Program-made: the position numbers and the translations under genes
Shown: positions 25,591 to 34,456 of the stretch, in pieces
Layout of the letters: every line of letters begins with the position of its first letter
Numbering within the stretch: the stretch's first letter is position 1
DNA from: JBBPZK01 sp965219175
GTDB lineage: Bacteria > Actinomycetota > Rubrobacteria > Rubrobacterales > Rubrobacteraceae
Direction of reading: 5' to 3'
Assembly (NCBI GenBank): GCA_965219175.1
Contig: CBDCNI010000001.1
Location: forward strand, 3,224,001-3,288,000
DNA: 64,000 bases
The notes under the pieces: model-generated
Told to the model about the DNA's origin: nothing
Databases searched by the model: none
Seen by the model: only the letters and a program-made list of their open reading frames with translations

Positions 25591-26340
25591 GCGTCGGTCT
25601 GGAATCCGTTGATTTCTGCACTGGATCGCGATGATGTCTTCAGGTTGTCCCCACCTGGTTTCGGTGCGCCGGCATCGTCGTCGTTCCGATCGTCGGTTCT
25701 GGAGTATCGCCGTTGGCTGGCGTCGCGCCTCGAAGCGTTCGGTGGGCCGGTAGATTTGGTCGGACACGATTGGGGCGGGGCGCACGTGATGCAGATTGCG
25801 ATGCATCATCCCGAACTGTTGCGCAGCTGGGCCTCGGACGCCCTTGGAGTGTTCGCGCCCGGCTTCGTGTGGCATCCGCTAGCGCAGATCTGGCAGACCC
25901 CCGAGAAGGGCGAGGAATCCGTGCATGAGATATTCGGTGGTGACTTCGAACAGCGACGGGCCGTGGTCGCCAGCCTAGGCATGACCGGCGATGCGGCTGA
26001 CGCAGTCGCGGCCGGCATGAACCCCGGTATGGGTCGCGCCGTCCTGTCGCTGCTGCGGTCGGCTGCGCAGCCAGCGATGAGCGAGGCGGGTGAGCAGCTC
26101 GCTAACGCGCGCGTGCGTCCTGGTCTTGCCCTGGTCGCGGCAGCGGACGCTGACAATGGCAACGGAACGCGTGACCAGCACCAGTGGGCTGCGGAACGCG
26201 CAGGCGCACAGGTGGCGGTGCTGACGGACGCTCCACACTGGTGGCCGTCTGAAAAGCCGGAATCCGCCGCCGAGGCCCTGACGCAGTTCTGGAGTGACCT
26301 TCCCGCCCGAAGGGAAGCTGAGATCCCGACGGCGAGATGA
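25543..26340 (+). CDS. alpha/beta hydrolase, epoxide-hydrolase-like
   Basis: A 265-residue alpha/beta hydrolase with oxyanion motif LVHGNPESASVW, nucleophile elbow GHDWGG (Asp nucleophile, as in epoxide hydrolases) and the catalytic His in TDAPHWWPSEKPE. The ATG at 25543 has a perfect GGAGGT site. An in-frame ATG at 25492, within a duplicated first copy, would add a 17-residue repeat. It is probably controlled by the upstream TetR through the 25448-25481 site. The substrate is unknown. Confidence 0.88.
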   Translation: MATSTPLVLVHGNPESASVWNPLISALDRDDVFRLSPPGFGAPASSSFRSSVLEYRRWLASRLEAFGGPVDLVGHDWGGAHVMQIAMHHPELLRSWASDALGVFAPGFVWHPLAQIWQTPEKGEESVHEIFGGDFEQRRAVVASLGMTGDAADAVAAGMNPGMGRAVLSLLRSAAQPAMSEAGEQLANARVRPGLALVAAADADNGNGTRDQHQWAAERAGAQVAVLTDAPHWWPSEKPESAAEALTQFWSDLPARREAEIPTAR

Positions 26341-26676
26341 TCAACAAGCACCCTGCGATGGTGTTTTCTCGCGCTCATGAAAGACGAACTCCTTGAGCGG
26401 TGGAACGTCGAACACGATGGGCATCTCTGTCTGGCTTTTGTCTATCAAGACTCCCCTACTATTCCAGTCTTAGTAAAAGGTAGCGTTTGAGCGTGACCGA
26501 AGCGTGGTAACTGGCGTGGCACGTATACAGACCGGCGCGCCGGTCCCCGGAGTATGAGACAGCCCTGCTATCGCCCGGGGTAGAGAGATAAATGGGCGCG
26601 TAGGGCGAGCCGCTATGATCGGAGAGTGAAGTCGTGGTCTCGCACGGGCTCCACGAGTGACAGGCGAGTTTACAGT
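26341..26676. other. convergent intergenic region
   Basis: About 335 bases between the plus-strand hydrolase and the minus-strand AfsR-like gene, which end facing each other. No open frame with a ribosome site, no perfect hairpin and no T-run terminator was found. Confidence 0.4.
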
Positions 26677-29600
26677 TTACGCCTTCGGAGCCTGCGCCTT
26701 CTCCAGCACGCGGCTCGTCTGCGGGGCCGCAAGATACCTCCGGCGTAGATCCTGGTCGGACATCTTCTCGGCCAGCCTGCGGATCACGGCGGCGGCCCGG
26801 CCGAATGCCCGGGCGGACGGCCCGGCCTCTTCGCGCCCCTCATGAACCTCTCCGATAGTGGTGCAAACCTGCCAGATCTCACCGGGCAGCTCGAACCTTT
26901 CGGCCAGCACCTGCGCTTCACGCAGGTGCGAGAGGGTCTTGTCCGCGTCCCCCTTCCATCGCGCGAAGACCGCCGCGGACCGCAGGTAGGCGAGGTAGAA
27001 GCGTTGGTTCTCGCCCACTGCCTCCCCGAAGCTCTCCAGCTCCTCTCGGGCCAGCGCCTCCTCTCCGCCGCGAAGGAGCGCCTCGACCTCCAGGTGGCGG
27101 TGCAGCGGCTCGCTTTCCTGCAAGACTACCTCACCCCTGCTCTGCGCCGCCCCAACCGCCAGTTCGCACGCCTCCGGCCAATCCCCCGAGAGCGCCGCCA
27201 CCGCGCACAGCTTCGAGAATCCAATGGCGCGAAACGCCGTCCGGGGAGCGATCATGGCCATCTCCTCGTATACTGCTCTAGCCTCTTCCAGCGCGAGCAG
27301 GGCGAGGTATGTGTCGCCCTGCCTGACGAGGTTGATCAACAGGCGGATCGGATAGCCGAGCGAGCGCGCCGCCTTCGCCCCCGCGGACGCCACCGACAGC
27401 GCCTCCCCATAGTCCCCACCGGTTTCCACGAGCCCCAGGACGAAGCCGTGAACGTCGGCCCGGTGAATGTCAAGGTCGCCGAGTTCGCCCGTCAGGCCCG
27501 GGTGGCGCCTCATGCGGTGCACCGCATCACTCGGAGAGCCCGTCATGACCTCCGCCGTCGCGATGAAGTCGAGCATCTCGGCCTCCATCGCCCTGTCGCC
27601 CAGGCGCGCGTAAATAGTGAGCGCCTCCTCGGCCGCGTCTGCCGCCTTCGCCCAGCGACCCGCAGTGGCTTCTACGGCCCCGAACCCCACGAGGCTGGGC
27701 GCGATCAGCTCGTCGGGCCCAAGCGTGCGGGCCAGGCTCAGGGCCTCCTCCACGCGCGCGCGGGAGTAGGAGGGAGACCAGGCGAAGACATTTGGTACAT
27801 TTGGTGTGCCGTCTCCCGCGTCTGCCCCAGCTCGGGCCCCGACAGGAACCCCTCCGTCCCTCGTGCCCGCACTCCTCCGGCTCACGCCCCTGTAGAGATC
27901 CCCCTCCTCCTCGGGGCGCGTGATGCTCTCGGTACCCAGCAGCGCCAGGCGGAAGAGGGCCGTCCACTCCGCTTCGGGGTCCCCGGCCGCGCGGGCCTCC
28001 GCGAGCACCCGCTCGTAGGCCTCCAGCGCCCGGGCAAGGTCGCCGAGCAGCTCATAGGCGTGCCCCAGCCGCTCGAAGAGGCGAACCCGCTCCTCGGGGG
28101 TGCCAATCGTCGGGGTTCCCCCCTGCGGGTCTGCGAGCAGCTCCTGAGCCCGCTCGTAATAGCCGATCGCGTCGCGCGCGGCGAAGACCACCATCGCCTC
28201 CTCCGCCGCCGCAACGAGGTGGCCGCAGGCCTCCGGCAAGGCTCTGACCGCCAGGGCGTGGCCCGCAAGCTCGGCCGCCGGGGCGCCGTGTTCCTGCAGG
28301 TACTCCAGCGCCCGGCGGTGGAAGACTTCCCTCCTCGCCTCCCCCGCCTCGGTGTAGGCGACCTCCCGGACCTTGTCGTGAGTGAAAGAGTAGTAGGCTC
28401 CGGGCTGGGCAGGCTTGGCCTCTTCAATCAGGCGGGACAAGACCAGACCGTCGAGCGCGGAGAGTCCCTCGGTCTCGCCGAGCCCGGCGACCGTCAGCAG
28501 GGACTCGAATCCGAAGTCACCCCCGAGCACGGCCCCAGCCGCCAGCATGTCCGAGGCGTGGGCGGGGAGAGGACGGAGCTTCTCCAGGATCAACTCGCGC
28601 AGCCCCGCCGGTACGAGCCCGCGAAGTCCCGCCTCGTCGAATCCCTCACCGGAAAGGACGATCTTCCTCCGGCCGTCCGGTCCAGTGCGCTCGACAAGCA
28701 CACCCCGGTCAAGGAGGGCGCCCAAGATCTGGGCTAGAAACAGGGGGTGACCATCGGACTGCCCCAGGAGCCAGCGTCCGAGTTCCTCTAGCTGCGTGGG
28801 GTTTTTATCACGGTCCTGTCCGGTCACTTCCACGAGGAGCCGGAGCAGGCCGTGGATGTCGTCTTCTTTCATGGGGGATAGCGCAAGCCGCCTCACCGGC
28901 AATTCGCGCCGCAGAGACGGGAACCAGCCGCCCAGGGCGTCGCTTTCCAGATCCTCCTCGCGCGCGGACACTACCAGGAGCACGGGGACGCCCTCTCGCG
29001 TCCAGTTCCGGCAAGCGTAGCGCAGCGCGTCGAGCGTGGCCCTATCGGACCATTGCAGGTCGTCCAAAAAGACCACGAGCGGCTCGTTCAGCCCTCCGGA
29101 TCGGGCGAGCGCCGCGCCCAGGCGCGCCACCGCTTCGTGCAGCAGCGCCTGGGCCCCCGACACGTCGGCAGCCGGCGGCGGCAGATCAGGGTAGCGGTCC
29201 CTGAGCTCGGGCAGAATCCTGGCGAGCTCAGCGAGCCACGAATCGTCCAGCAGGTCGTCGGGCGCCCGCTCGCGTTCGAGCCGGGGCCTCAGGGCATCGA
29301 TCAACGATCCGTATGGAGGTTGCGTCCCGGTCTCCAAGGCTCTGCTAGAGAGAGCGTCCGCACCCCTGGAGGCGGCCCAGCCCAAAAATTCCTCCACTAG
29401 GCGAGTCTTGCCAATCCCGGCCTCACCGGTGACCGCCACCGCGCGCGCCGCACCGGAACCGGCGGCCCGGTACTCCTTAACCAACGCCCCGAAGTCTGCC
29501 GCGCGCCCTGTGAAGGGCATCGTCAACGGCCCCTGCGGCACCCGCTTCTCCCTTTTGCGAGCCGCATGAACCTGCTCTCGAACGCGCGCGCTAAGCGCCT

Positions 29601-30363
29601 CGGCCTCTGAACTCGGGTCCAGCCCAAGCCACCGCAGCTTCCTGCTGTACTCCTCGTAGGCATCGAGCGCGCCCTGCGGATCTCCAGCCATCGAGCGGGC
29701 ATCCATCAGACCCACCCACGCCGTCTCATTGGTCGGGTCCCGCAACACCCACCTCTCTGCGGTCCCGGCGGCGGTGGCAAACTCGCCCGCTTCGTACTCC
29801 AGATCGAAGAGGCGGACCATAACTGTGCCGTGCCGCGACCGCCACGTGGCGCGCTGGGCTTCCAGCCATAGGTCGAACTCGGGAGCGTCCTCCAGCTCGA
29901 AGCTCTCCATGAACTCGCTTTGGCAGGCAGCTTCGGTCGACCTGAGAGTCGAGATCAGGTCCTCTCTGGTCGCCCCATTCGTTTCGTCCACTGTGGTGCG
30001 GGCTACCAGATAAGCCTCACGCAAAATGTCGAGATCCAGGCCGACCTCCGGCCCCAATCTCAACCCGACCATGTCGCCATCTACCAGGAGGAAGCCGCTC
30101 TCGGAGGGACCGCCCCCGGAACCCGTATCCCCCTGGTCCAGCGCCCGGCGGATCCTCGCCAGCGCGCTCCTGAGCGTGGTCCTGCCACGTCCGCCACGAC
30201 TGCCGGGCCATAGGAACTCTGCCAACTCGTCGCGCCGGTGCATCCCGCCCTCGACAGCCAAGTAGGCGAGCAGGGCGAGCGCCTTCCTGATGCGGAAGTC
30301 GCGTCTCCGGCCGTCGAGTATGGCCTGCGGGACGCCGAGTAGCTTCAGATCTAACCTACCCAA
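26677..30363 (-). CDS. AfsR/SARP-like BTAD-ATPase-TPR regulator
   Basis: A 1228-residue regulator. An OmpR-like winged helix is at about 1-90 (HRRDELAEFLWPGSRGGRGR), and a BTAD domain at about 95-260. An AAA/STAND ATPase follows from about 285, with Walker A GEAGIGKT (about 313-320) and Walker B VVFLDDLQWSD (about 429-439). The long C-terminal half consists of TPR-like helices. There is no C-terminal LuxR helix-turn-helix, so DNA binding must come from the N-terminus, as in SARPs. Such proteins activate secondary-metabolism or stress genes in response to ligand or protein binding. Its targets are not evident. Confidence 0.88.
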   Translation of the reverse strand: MGRLDLKLLGVPQAILDGRRRDFRIRKALALLAYLAVEGGMHRRDELAEFLWPGSRGGRGRTTLRSALARIRRALDQGDTGSGGGPSESGFLLVDGDMVGLRLGPEVGLDLDILREAYLVARTTVDETNGATREDLISTLRSTEAACQSEFMESFELEDAPEFDLWLEAQRATWRSRHGTVMVRLFDLEYEAGEFATAAGTAERWVLRDPTNETAWVGLMDARSMAGDPQGALDAYEEYSRKLRWLGLDPSSEAEALSARVREQVHAARKREKRVPQGPLTMPFTGRAADFGALVKEYRAAGSGAARAVAVTGEAGIGKTRLVEEFLGWAASRGADALSSRALETGTQPPYGSLIDALRPRLERERAPDDLLDDSWLAELARILPELRDRYPDLPPPAADVSGAQALLHEAVARLGAALARSGGLNEPLVVFLDDLQWSDRATLDALRYACRNWTREGVPVLLVVSAREEDLESDALGGWFPSLRRELPVRRLALSPMKEDDIHGLLRLLVEVTGQDRDKNPTQLEELGRWLLGQSDGHPLFLAQILGALLDRGVLVERTGPDGRRKIVLSGEGFDEAGLRGLVPAGLRELILEKLRPLPAHASDMLAAGAVLGGDFGFESLLTVAGLGETEGLSALDGLVLSRLIEEAKPAQPGAYYSFTHDKVREVAYTEAGEARREVFHRRALEYLQEHGAPAAELAGHALAVRALPEACGHLVAAAEEAMVVFAARDAIGYYERAQELLADPQGGTPTIGTPEERVRLFERLGHAYELLGDLARALEAYERVLAEARAAGDPEAEWTALFRLALLGTESITRPEEEGDLYRGVSRRSAGTRDGGVPVGARAGADAGDGTPNVPNVFAWSPSYSRARVEEALSLARTLGPDELIAPSLVGFGAVEATAGRWAKAADAAEEALTIYARLGDRAMEAEMLDFIATAEVMTGSPSDAVHRMRRHPGLTGELGDLDIHRADVHGFVLGLVETGGDYGEALSVASAGAKAARSLGYPIRLLINLVRQGDTYLALLALEEARAVYEEMAMIAPRTAFRAIGFSKLCAVAALSGDWPEACELAVGAAQSRGEVVLQESEPLHRHLEVEALLRGGEEALAREELESFGEAVGENQRFYLAYLRSAAVFARWKGDADKTLSHLREAQVLAERFELPGEIWQVCTTIGEVHEGREEAGPSARAFGRAAAVIRRLAEKMSDQDLRRRYLAAPQTSRVLEKAQAPKA

Positions 30364-30434
30364 AGACTAAATCTCTTTCAAAACGTATCGACTCGAATCT
30401 CTGTTGTTCATCTCAGGTAAAATACTATAGCAGC

Positions 30435-30470
30435 AAACGGATACCCGTTTCAACTTGTGGGACGTGTCCC
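30435..30470. promoter_or_regulatory. two adjacent palindromes upstream of the AfsR-like gene
   Basis: AAACGG-ATAC-CCGTTT at 30435-30450 and GGGAC-GT-GTCCC at 30459-30470 lie about 70-110 bases upstream of the AfsR-like start. Both are exact in their arms and are candidate operators. Their binder is unknown. Confidence 0.4.
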
Positions 30471-30586
30471 GCGTCTGGTCTGCGGTAACGGGGATCATTA
30501 AATGATTCTAGGCGGATTGTACTTTAGCGGTCGGATCTTACTAGGCACCGGAGCGACGTCGGTGCCCTCGATTCGATCTCGACGGT

Positions 30587-30627
30587 CGCCGGCAACGCGC
30601 CGGCAACGCGCCGGCAACGCGCCGGAA
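30587..30627. repeat. 11-bp tandem repeat, about 3.5 copies
   Basis: CGCCGGCAACG is repeated head to tail at 30587-30597, 30598-30608 and 30609-30619, followed by a partial copy CGCCGG. The period of 11 is not a codon multiple, which fits non-coding DNA. Such repeats are often length-variable between strains. Confidence 0.8.
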
Positions 30628-30984
30628 GCCCGGCTCCCCCGAACGGCCCAGGCTAGCACCGGAGCAGACGATCACCCCGATACAGGTCCCGCAGCCTCGA
30701 GACCACCTTCTCGGTGACCCGCTCGATCCACGCCGCCGACTCCAGGCCCGGCGGGCGACGGAGACCCGTACTCTCCCGAACGCCTCGCTGCCCACCGCGC
30801 CATGATCGTCGAGGCGGCCAAGTGCCTGTGTGCGACAGCCCCATAAGGAGGTCACGGTCAGGACGAACCACGTTGACTTCGGGTACAAGCTGATCTACGA
30901 TCCGGATATGATTTTCCACTTGCGAAACAAGTCGAACCTCGGCCCACTATATCGGCGTTTGACGCCCGAACTACCCAGGAGAAT

Positions 30985-31908
30985 GAGTTGACACAAGGAC
31001 CGACTATACTTCTCGCTGGCGCAACCGGAGACCTTGGCGGCCGCATCGCCGGGGCCTTGATCTCGCGCGGCGCGTCCGTTCGCGCCCTGGTGCGGACCGA
31101 GACGTCCGCCGCCGCCCGAGATAGGCTCACTTCACTCGGCGCCACCCTCGCACCGGCTGACATGACCGACGTAGGCTCGGTCGCCGCCGCGTGCGACGGG
31201 GCGGCGTGCGTGGTCTCTGCGCTGAGCGGCCTGAGAGAGGTCATCCTAGATCGGCAGACCATACTACTAGATGCGGCCGTGCAAGCGGGAGTGCCGCGCT
31301 TTATCTCCTCGGACTACTCGGAGGACTACACTAGGACGGCACCCGGCCACAACCGCAACCTAGATCTGCGCCGGGAGTTCATGGGCCGCGCCGATCGGGC
31401 GCCGATACGAGTCACCTCTATCCTCATCGGCGCGTTCATGGACATGCTCGGCGCCGAGATGCCTATTATCCAGCCGCGCATCCGGCGTGTGCTCTACTGG
31501 GGTGACGCCGACCAACTCCTGGACTTCACCACGAGGGACGACACCGCCGCCTACACTGCGACCGCCGCGCTCGACGACACGATCCCACGCGTCCTGCGGA
31601 TAGCCGGCGACACGGCCTCCGCCCGCGACATTGCCCGGATCATGTCCGAAGCGAGCGGTGAGGCATACCGCACGCTCTGGGTCGGCAGCGTGGGCACCCT
31701 CGGCGTCATGGTCCCGGTGGCCCGGCTCGTGGCACCGGAGAAACCCGACGCGGTGTTCCCGGCGTGGCAGGGCATGCAGTACATGGTCGACCAGTTCAGC
31801 GGGGCCGCGAAGCTACAGACCCTGGACAACGACCGCTATCCCGACCTGCACTGGACCTCGTTGCTCGACCGGTTCACCAGCGGTCACCTGCCGGGTGGCA
31901 CGTCGTGA
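30985..31908 (+). CDS. NmrA-like NAD(P)-binding protein
   Basis: A protein of about 306 residues with the Rossmann start TILLAGATGDLGGRIAGAL. It has an NmrA-type plan and ends near LDNDRYPDLHWTSLLDRF. It is a paralogue of the gene at 17551-18462. The start is a TTG at about 30985-30990 preceded by AGGAG; an ATG a few bases earlier is out of frame and closes at once. A TetR gene follows on the same strand, and the two may be functionally linked. Confidence 0.83.
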   Translation, partial: ELTQGPTILLAGATGDLGGRIAGALISRGASVRALVRTETSAAARDRLTSLGATLAPADMTDVGSVAAACDGAACVVSALSGLREVILDRQTILLDAAVQAGVPRFISSDYSEDYTRTAPGHNRNLDLRREFMGRADRAPIRVTSILIGAFMDMLGAEMPIIQPRIRRVLYWGDADQLLDFTTRDDTAAYTATAALDDTIPRVLRIAGDTASARDIARIMSEASGEAYRTLWVGSVGTLGVMVPVARLVAPEKPDAVFPAWQGMQYMVDQFSGAAKLQTLDNDRYPDLHWTSLLDRFTSGHLPGGTS

Positions 31909-31930
31909 TCTCGACCGACTCGAGAAGACT

Positions 31931-31946
31931 GTAGCATGCAAGCTAC
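31931..31946. promoter_or_regulatory. 16-bp palindrome upstream of TetR
   Basis: GTAGCATGCAAGCTAC at 31931-31946 matches its own complement except at two symmetric positions (GTAGCnTGCAnGCTAC). It lies about 50 bases before the TetR start at 31999 and just after the NmrA-like gene. It is a likely autoregulatory operator. Confidence 0.5.
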
Positions 31947-31998
31947 ACCTTGCTCCAACTTGTGAAAGTATTTCCCGCGCCTGCGGTATGATGGAGTC

Positions 31999-32676
31999 GT
32001 GCCAGAGACACCCTCTACCCACGACCGTCCCATCCTGCGGCGTGACGCCGAGCGCAACCGTAGTCGTATCCTGGCCGCAGCCCGAAAGCTGATTGCCGAG
32101 CGCGGGTTGGGCGTGGGCTACGAGGAGATCGCCCGGGAAGCCAACGTCGGGGTCGGCACCGTCTACCGGCGCTTTCCCACCCGGGACGAGCTCTATTACG
32201 AGTTGTTCCACGATCGGGTAGACGCCGTCGTCGAGATACTCGAAGAGGCCCTCGCGGTCGAGGACCCTTGGGAGGGACTGTGCCAGTTCATAGAGCGCGA
32301 CTTCGAGTTGCAGTCATCGGACCGCGGGTTGCGGGAGTTCATGCTAGGCCGCGCCGACAGCATCGAGCTTAGGCGGCGCTCCGGGGTGAGGATCCAGCCA
32401 CTAGTCGCGAAACTCGTCGAGCGAGCCCAGGCGGCGGGCCGCCTGCGTGCGGATGTCGGGCAGAGCGATATCGAGATCATCCTGGGCATGGTTGGCGGCC
32501 TGATGGACGCGTCGCTTCACCTCGACCCCGACCTGTGGCGACGCTACCTCGCGATGGTCCTCGACGGAATCCAATGCGGGGATCGGCCAGACGAGATCCC
32601 GGGCAAGCCACCCGGTCAGCGTGAGATCGAGCAAATCCTCGCCGGATGGATCCCGCCTCGACGGGGAAAGAGATGA
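31999..32676 (+). CDS. TetR/AcrR family transcriptional regulator
   Basis: A 225-residue TetR regulator. Its helix-turn-helix reads GVGYEEIAREANVGVGTVYR followed by RFPTRDELYYELF (about residues 37-70). The C-terminal domain resembles the SbtR-like group (EIILGMVGGLMDAS). It starts at GTG after ATGGAG. It lies 90 bases downstream of the NmrA-like gene on the same strand, with a 16-bp palindrome between them. It is the last gene of the accessory region; everything beyond is on the minus strand and belongs to the conjugative element. Confidence 0.9.
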   Translation: MPETPSTHDRPILRRDAERNRSRILAAARKLIAERGLGVGYEEIAREANVGVGTVYRRFPTRDELYYELFHDRVDAVVEILEEALAVEDPWEGLCQFIERDFELQSSDRGLREFMLGRADSIELRRRSGVRIQPLVAKLVERAQAAGRLRADVGQSDIEIILGMVGGLMDASLHLDPDLWRRYLAMVLDGIQCGDRPDEIPGKPPGQREIEQILAGWIPPRRGKR

Positions 32677-32710
32677 CTACGGAACTCCGAACCTCACGTG
32701 CCTTTTGAAG

Positions 32711-33643
32711 TTAAATATTGAGTTCAGCGTGCATAGCATCCTCCACCGCTTCGACGATCCTCCGTACGGTCTTCTGGATACTGGAAAGGGCAGCCTTGAC
32801 CAACGCCTTGCTCTCCGCCCACCGGGCCACGTAGGCGAATGAATGTTCAGACGCGTCGATGCCGAAGTAGGAGAGGACCGCATACGCTGTCCCCTCAGCC
32901 TCGGCCTCGAATGTGGGCCGATCCGCCTCGGTGGCCCCAGGGTCCCCGTGGAGTAGGTGATGCGCCAGTTCGTGGGTGAGCGTCTTGGCCTTCCCATCGG
33001 CGGAGAGGTCGCTTCTCAGTAGAATGCGTTTCTCTGCCCGCGAGTACACACCATTAGCCCCCGGCGAGAGAGTATCAAGCTCCGAGTCGTCTTCCAAGAC
33101 GGGCACATCTTGAGATTCGCAGAAGGAGAGGAGTGACCTACCGAGCGCATGGGCGGCTTCCGAGTCGCCACTGAGCACCTTCGGACGAGGCCTCTCCGGC
33201 AACGGCGGGGCTCCAGGTATGGGGTCGGTCTGGGAGATATCGAAGACCTTGACCACCTTGAAGGAGCAGAGCACGCGGGTCTTTTCGCCGGTCTCCTCGT
33301 CCTCGACGGTTCGGAATATAGGAGCCAGGATCCTGAGCCCCTCCTCCCCACGCCTTACCTGCCGGCCAAGTTCCTTCCACTTCCTGTAGCCGGCTACCCG
33401 AGTCGCGTTCGGCCTCTGGACCAGTATTAGCAATGCATTGTTGGAAGAGTACCGATGGAACCTGGCAGCGAAGGCAAGGTAGCGTTTGAACGCCTCACCT
33501 TCGAGTATCTCCTCGACACCAGCATCGAGTAGCTCCACCGCCTCTCGCACCTTACGGTCACGTTTCTCTCCACACTCGATGGCGCTTCGTTCTGCATTCT
33601 TCACGATGGTCCTTTCTTGAAGGGGCTTCTTTTGCATGTGCAT
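32711..33643 (-). CDS. ArdC-like antirestriction protein
   Basis: A 310-residue protein in the ArdC/LtrC pattern. An N-terminal ssDNA-binding region is at about 25-125 (FHRYSSNNALLILVQRP, GYRKWKELGRQVRRGEEG). A zincin-like metallopeptidase domain follows, with HELAHHLLHGD near residue 225 and EAEAEGTAYAVLSYFGID as the third-ligand region. ArdC proteins protect incoming single-stranded plasmid DNA from restriction. Its ATG overlaps the stop of the upstream gene as TAATG, so translation is coupled. It is the last gene of the element's minus-strand array in this window. Confidence 0.85.
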   Translation of the reverse strand: MHMQKKPLQERTIVKNAERSAIECGEKRDRKVREAVELLDAGVEEILEGEAFKRYLAFAARFHRYSSNNALLILVQRPNATRVAGYRKWKELGRQVRRGEEGLRILAPIFRTVEDEETGEKTRVLCSFKVVKVFDISQTDPIPGAPPLPERPRPKVLSGDSEAAHALGRSLLSFCESQDVPVLEDDSELDTLSPGANGVYSRAEKRILLRSDLSADGKAKTLTHELAHHLLHGDPGATEADRPTFEAEAEGTAYAVLSYFGIDASEHSFAYVARWAESKALVKAALSSIQKTVRRIVEAVEDAMHAELNI

Positions 33644-33855
33644 TACCGTCCACCGCCTGTGTGCTGCTCTTCCGCGGCGACTTCTTCTGGCGGCCAGGGA
33701 CCTCGGCGGCCTTTCGGTTTCGGGTACAGGTAAGAGAGCACCTTGCCTGATCCTTCGCAGTCGGGACAGTCGCCGGTCTTGACCTCGTGGATCGTGCCTA
33801 CGTGGACGCGTCCTTTCTCACAGCTCAGACACTCCCTCTCGACGTACTGACTCAC
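33643..33855 (-). CDS. small zinc-ribbon protein
   Basis: A 70-residue protein with two CxxC pairs, ECLSCEKG and GDCPDCEGSG, resembling the DnaJ-type or rubredoxin-like zinc knuckle. It probably binds one zinc ion. The role is unknown, but coupling (TAATG) to the ArdC-like gene suggests an early-transfer function. GTG at 33855 is seven bases after GGAAGGAGG; an upstream GTG at 33894 lies inside a hairpin and is unlikely. Confidence 0.65.
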   Translation of the reverse strand: MSQYVERECLSCEKGRVHVGTIHEVKTGDCPDCEGSGKVLSYLYPKPKGRRGPWPPEEVAAEEQHTGGGR

Positions 33856-33876
33856 CTCGAACCCTCCTTCCACTAG

Positions 33877-33917
33877 CTCTCCGGGGACTTGCACCCTTGG
33901 GCGAAGTCCCCGGAGAG
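33877..33917. terminator. 14-bp perfect hairpin between element genes
   Basis: CTCTCCGGGGACTT at 33877-33890 pairs exactly with 33904-33917 across a 13-base loop. It lies after the stop of the gene at 33937 and just before the zinc-ribbon start, in minus-strand order. No T-run follows, so it may be an attenuator, RNA-processing site or weak terminator. Confidence 0.55.
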
Positions 33918-33936
33918 GCGAGTCAGGCGTGCTGGG

Positions 33937-34266
33937 TCAGGCGATCTCGCGCTGCTCCACGGAGAGGACAAGTTGTTCGTACAGGTTCTTCGGTGCGAGC
34001 TTCTCTATCTCTAGCTCTTGGGCGGTCGCAGGATTGCCCCCGACGCGGAAGCCGCCGGTCAAGACCGCCACTTCCGTCTCCAGGCGGGTTAGATAGAGGC
34101 GGAGCAGGTCTTCGTTTTCGATCATCCGGGTCTGGATCCAGAGTAGTTTCTCGCGGTGGTAGTGCAGTTGCTTGGCTGCCAAGGTCGCCTGCCGCTCCGT
34201 CGGCGCCTGGCGCACGCCACTTCCTACGTCCTGCTCGGTCACTCCGCGATGCGCGTAAAAACTCAT
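33937..34266 (-). CDS. hypothetical helical protein
   Basis: A 109-residue protein, probably all helical (ERQATLAAKQLHYHREKLLW, NEDLLRLYLTRLETEVAVL), with no recognised domain. The ATG has an excellent GGAGGTG site. The competing frame 33923-34441 on the same strand lacks a site and is rejected. It sits between the RepB-type primase and the zinc-ribbon gene in the element's minus-strand array. Confidence 0.6.
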   Translation of the reverse strand: MSFYAHRGVTEQDVGSGVRQAPTERQATLAAKQLHYHREKLLWIQTRMIENEDLLRLYLTRLETEVAVLTGGFRVGGNPATAQELEIEKLAPKNLYEQLVLSVEQREIA

Positions 34267-34456
34267 GCTTCACCTCCGTATCAACCGACATGAGCGCAGC
34301 CTCCTTTCTCCCGACCTCGGCCATCTCTCGTAAAGAGGCAACAAGCCACAATGCTGTCCGCGCCAAGCGAGGACCGGAAGATTCGTAAACGAGAAGAAAA
34401 CCGCGAGCGCGAGCCAGATTCCCGTTGAGAGCAGAACGCAAGTTCCGCAGAGACCG

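Larger units (their letters stand above)
30364..30984. other. gene-free region with palindromes and a short tandem repeat
   Basis: About 620 bases between the AfsR-like gene and the NmrA-like gene, which point away from each other. It contains two short palindromes at 30435-30450 and 30459-30470 and an 11-bp tandem repeat at 30587-30627, listed separately. Frames of 70-115 codons on either strand lack motifs and ribosome sites, so I do not call a gene here. Confidence 0.5.

Noticed and set aside
26842..28737. 631-codon plus-strand frame opposite the AfsR-like gene
   Set aside because: It is antisense to a clear multi-domain gene, has no motifs and uses codons expected from the complement of high-GC coding sequence.
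30541..30919. minus-strand frames of 88-115 codons upstream of the NmrA-like gene
   Set aside because: They lack ribosome sites and motifs and overlap each other in different frames.
33923..34441. 172-codon frame competing with the gene at 33937-34266
   Set aside because: Its TTG start has no ribosome site, while the 33937-34266 gene has GGAGGTG at ideal distance.
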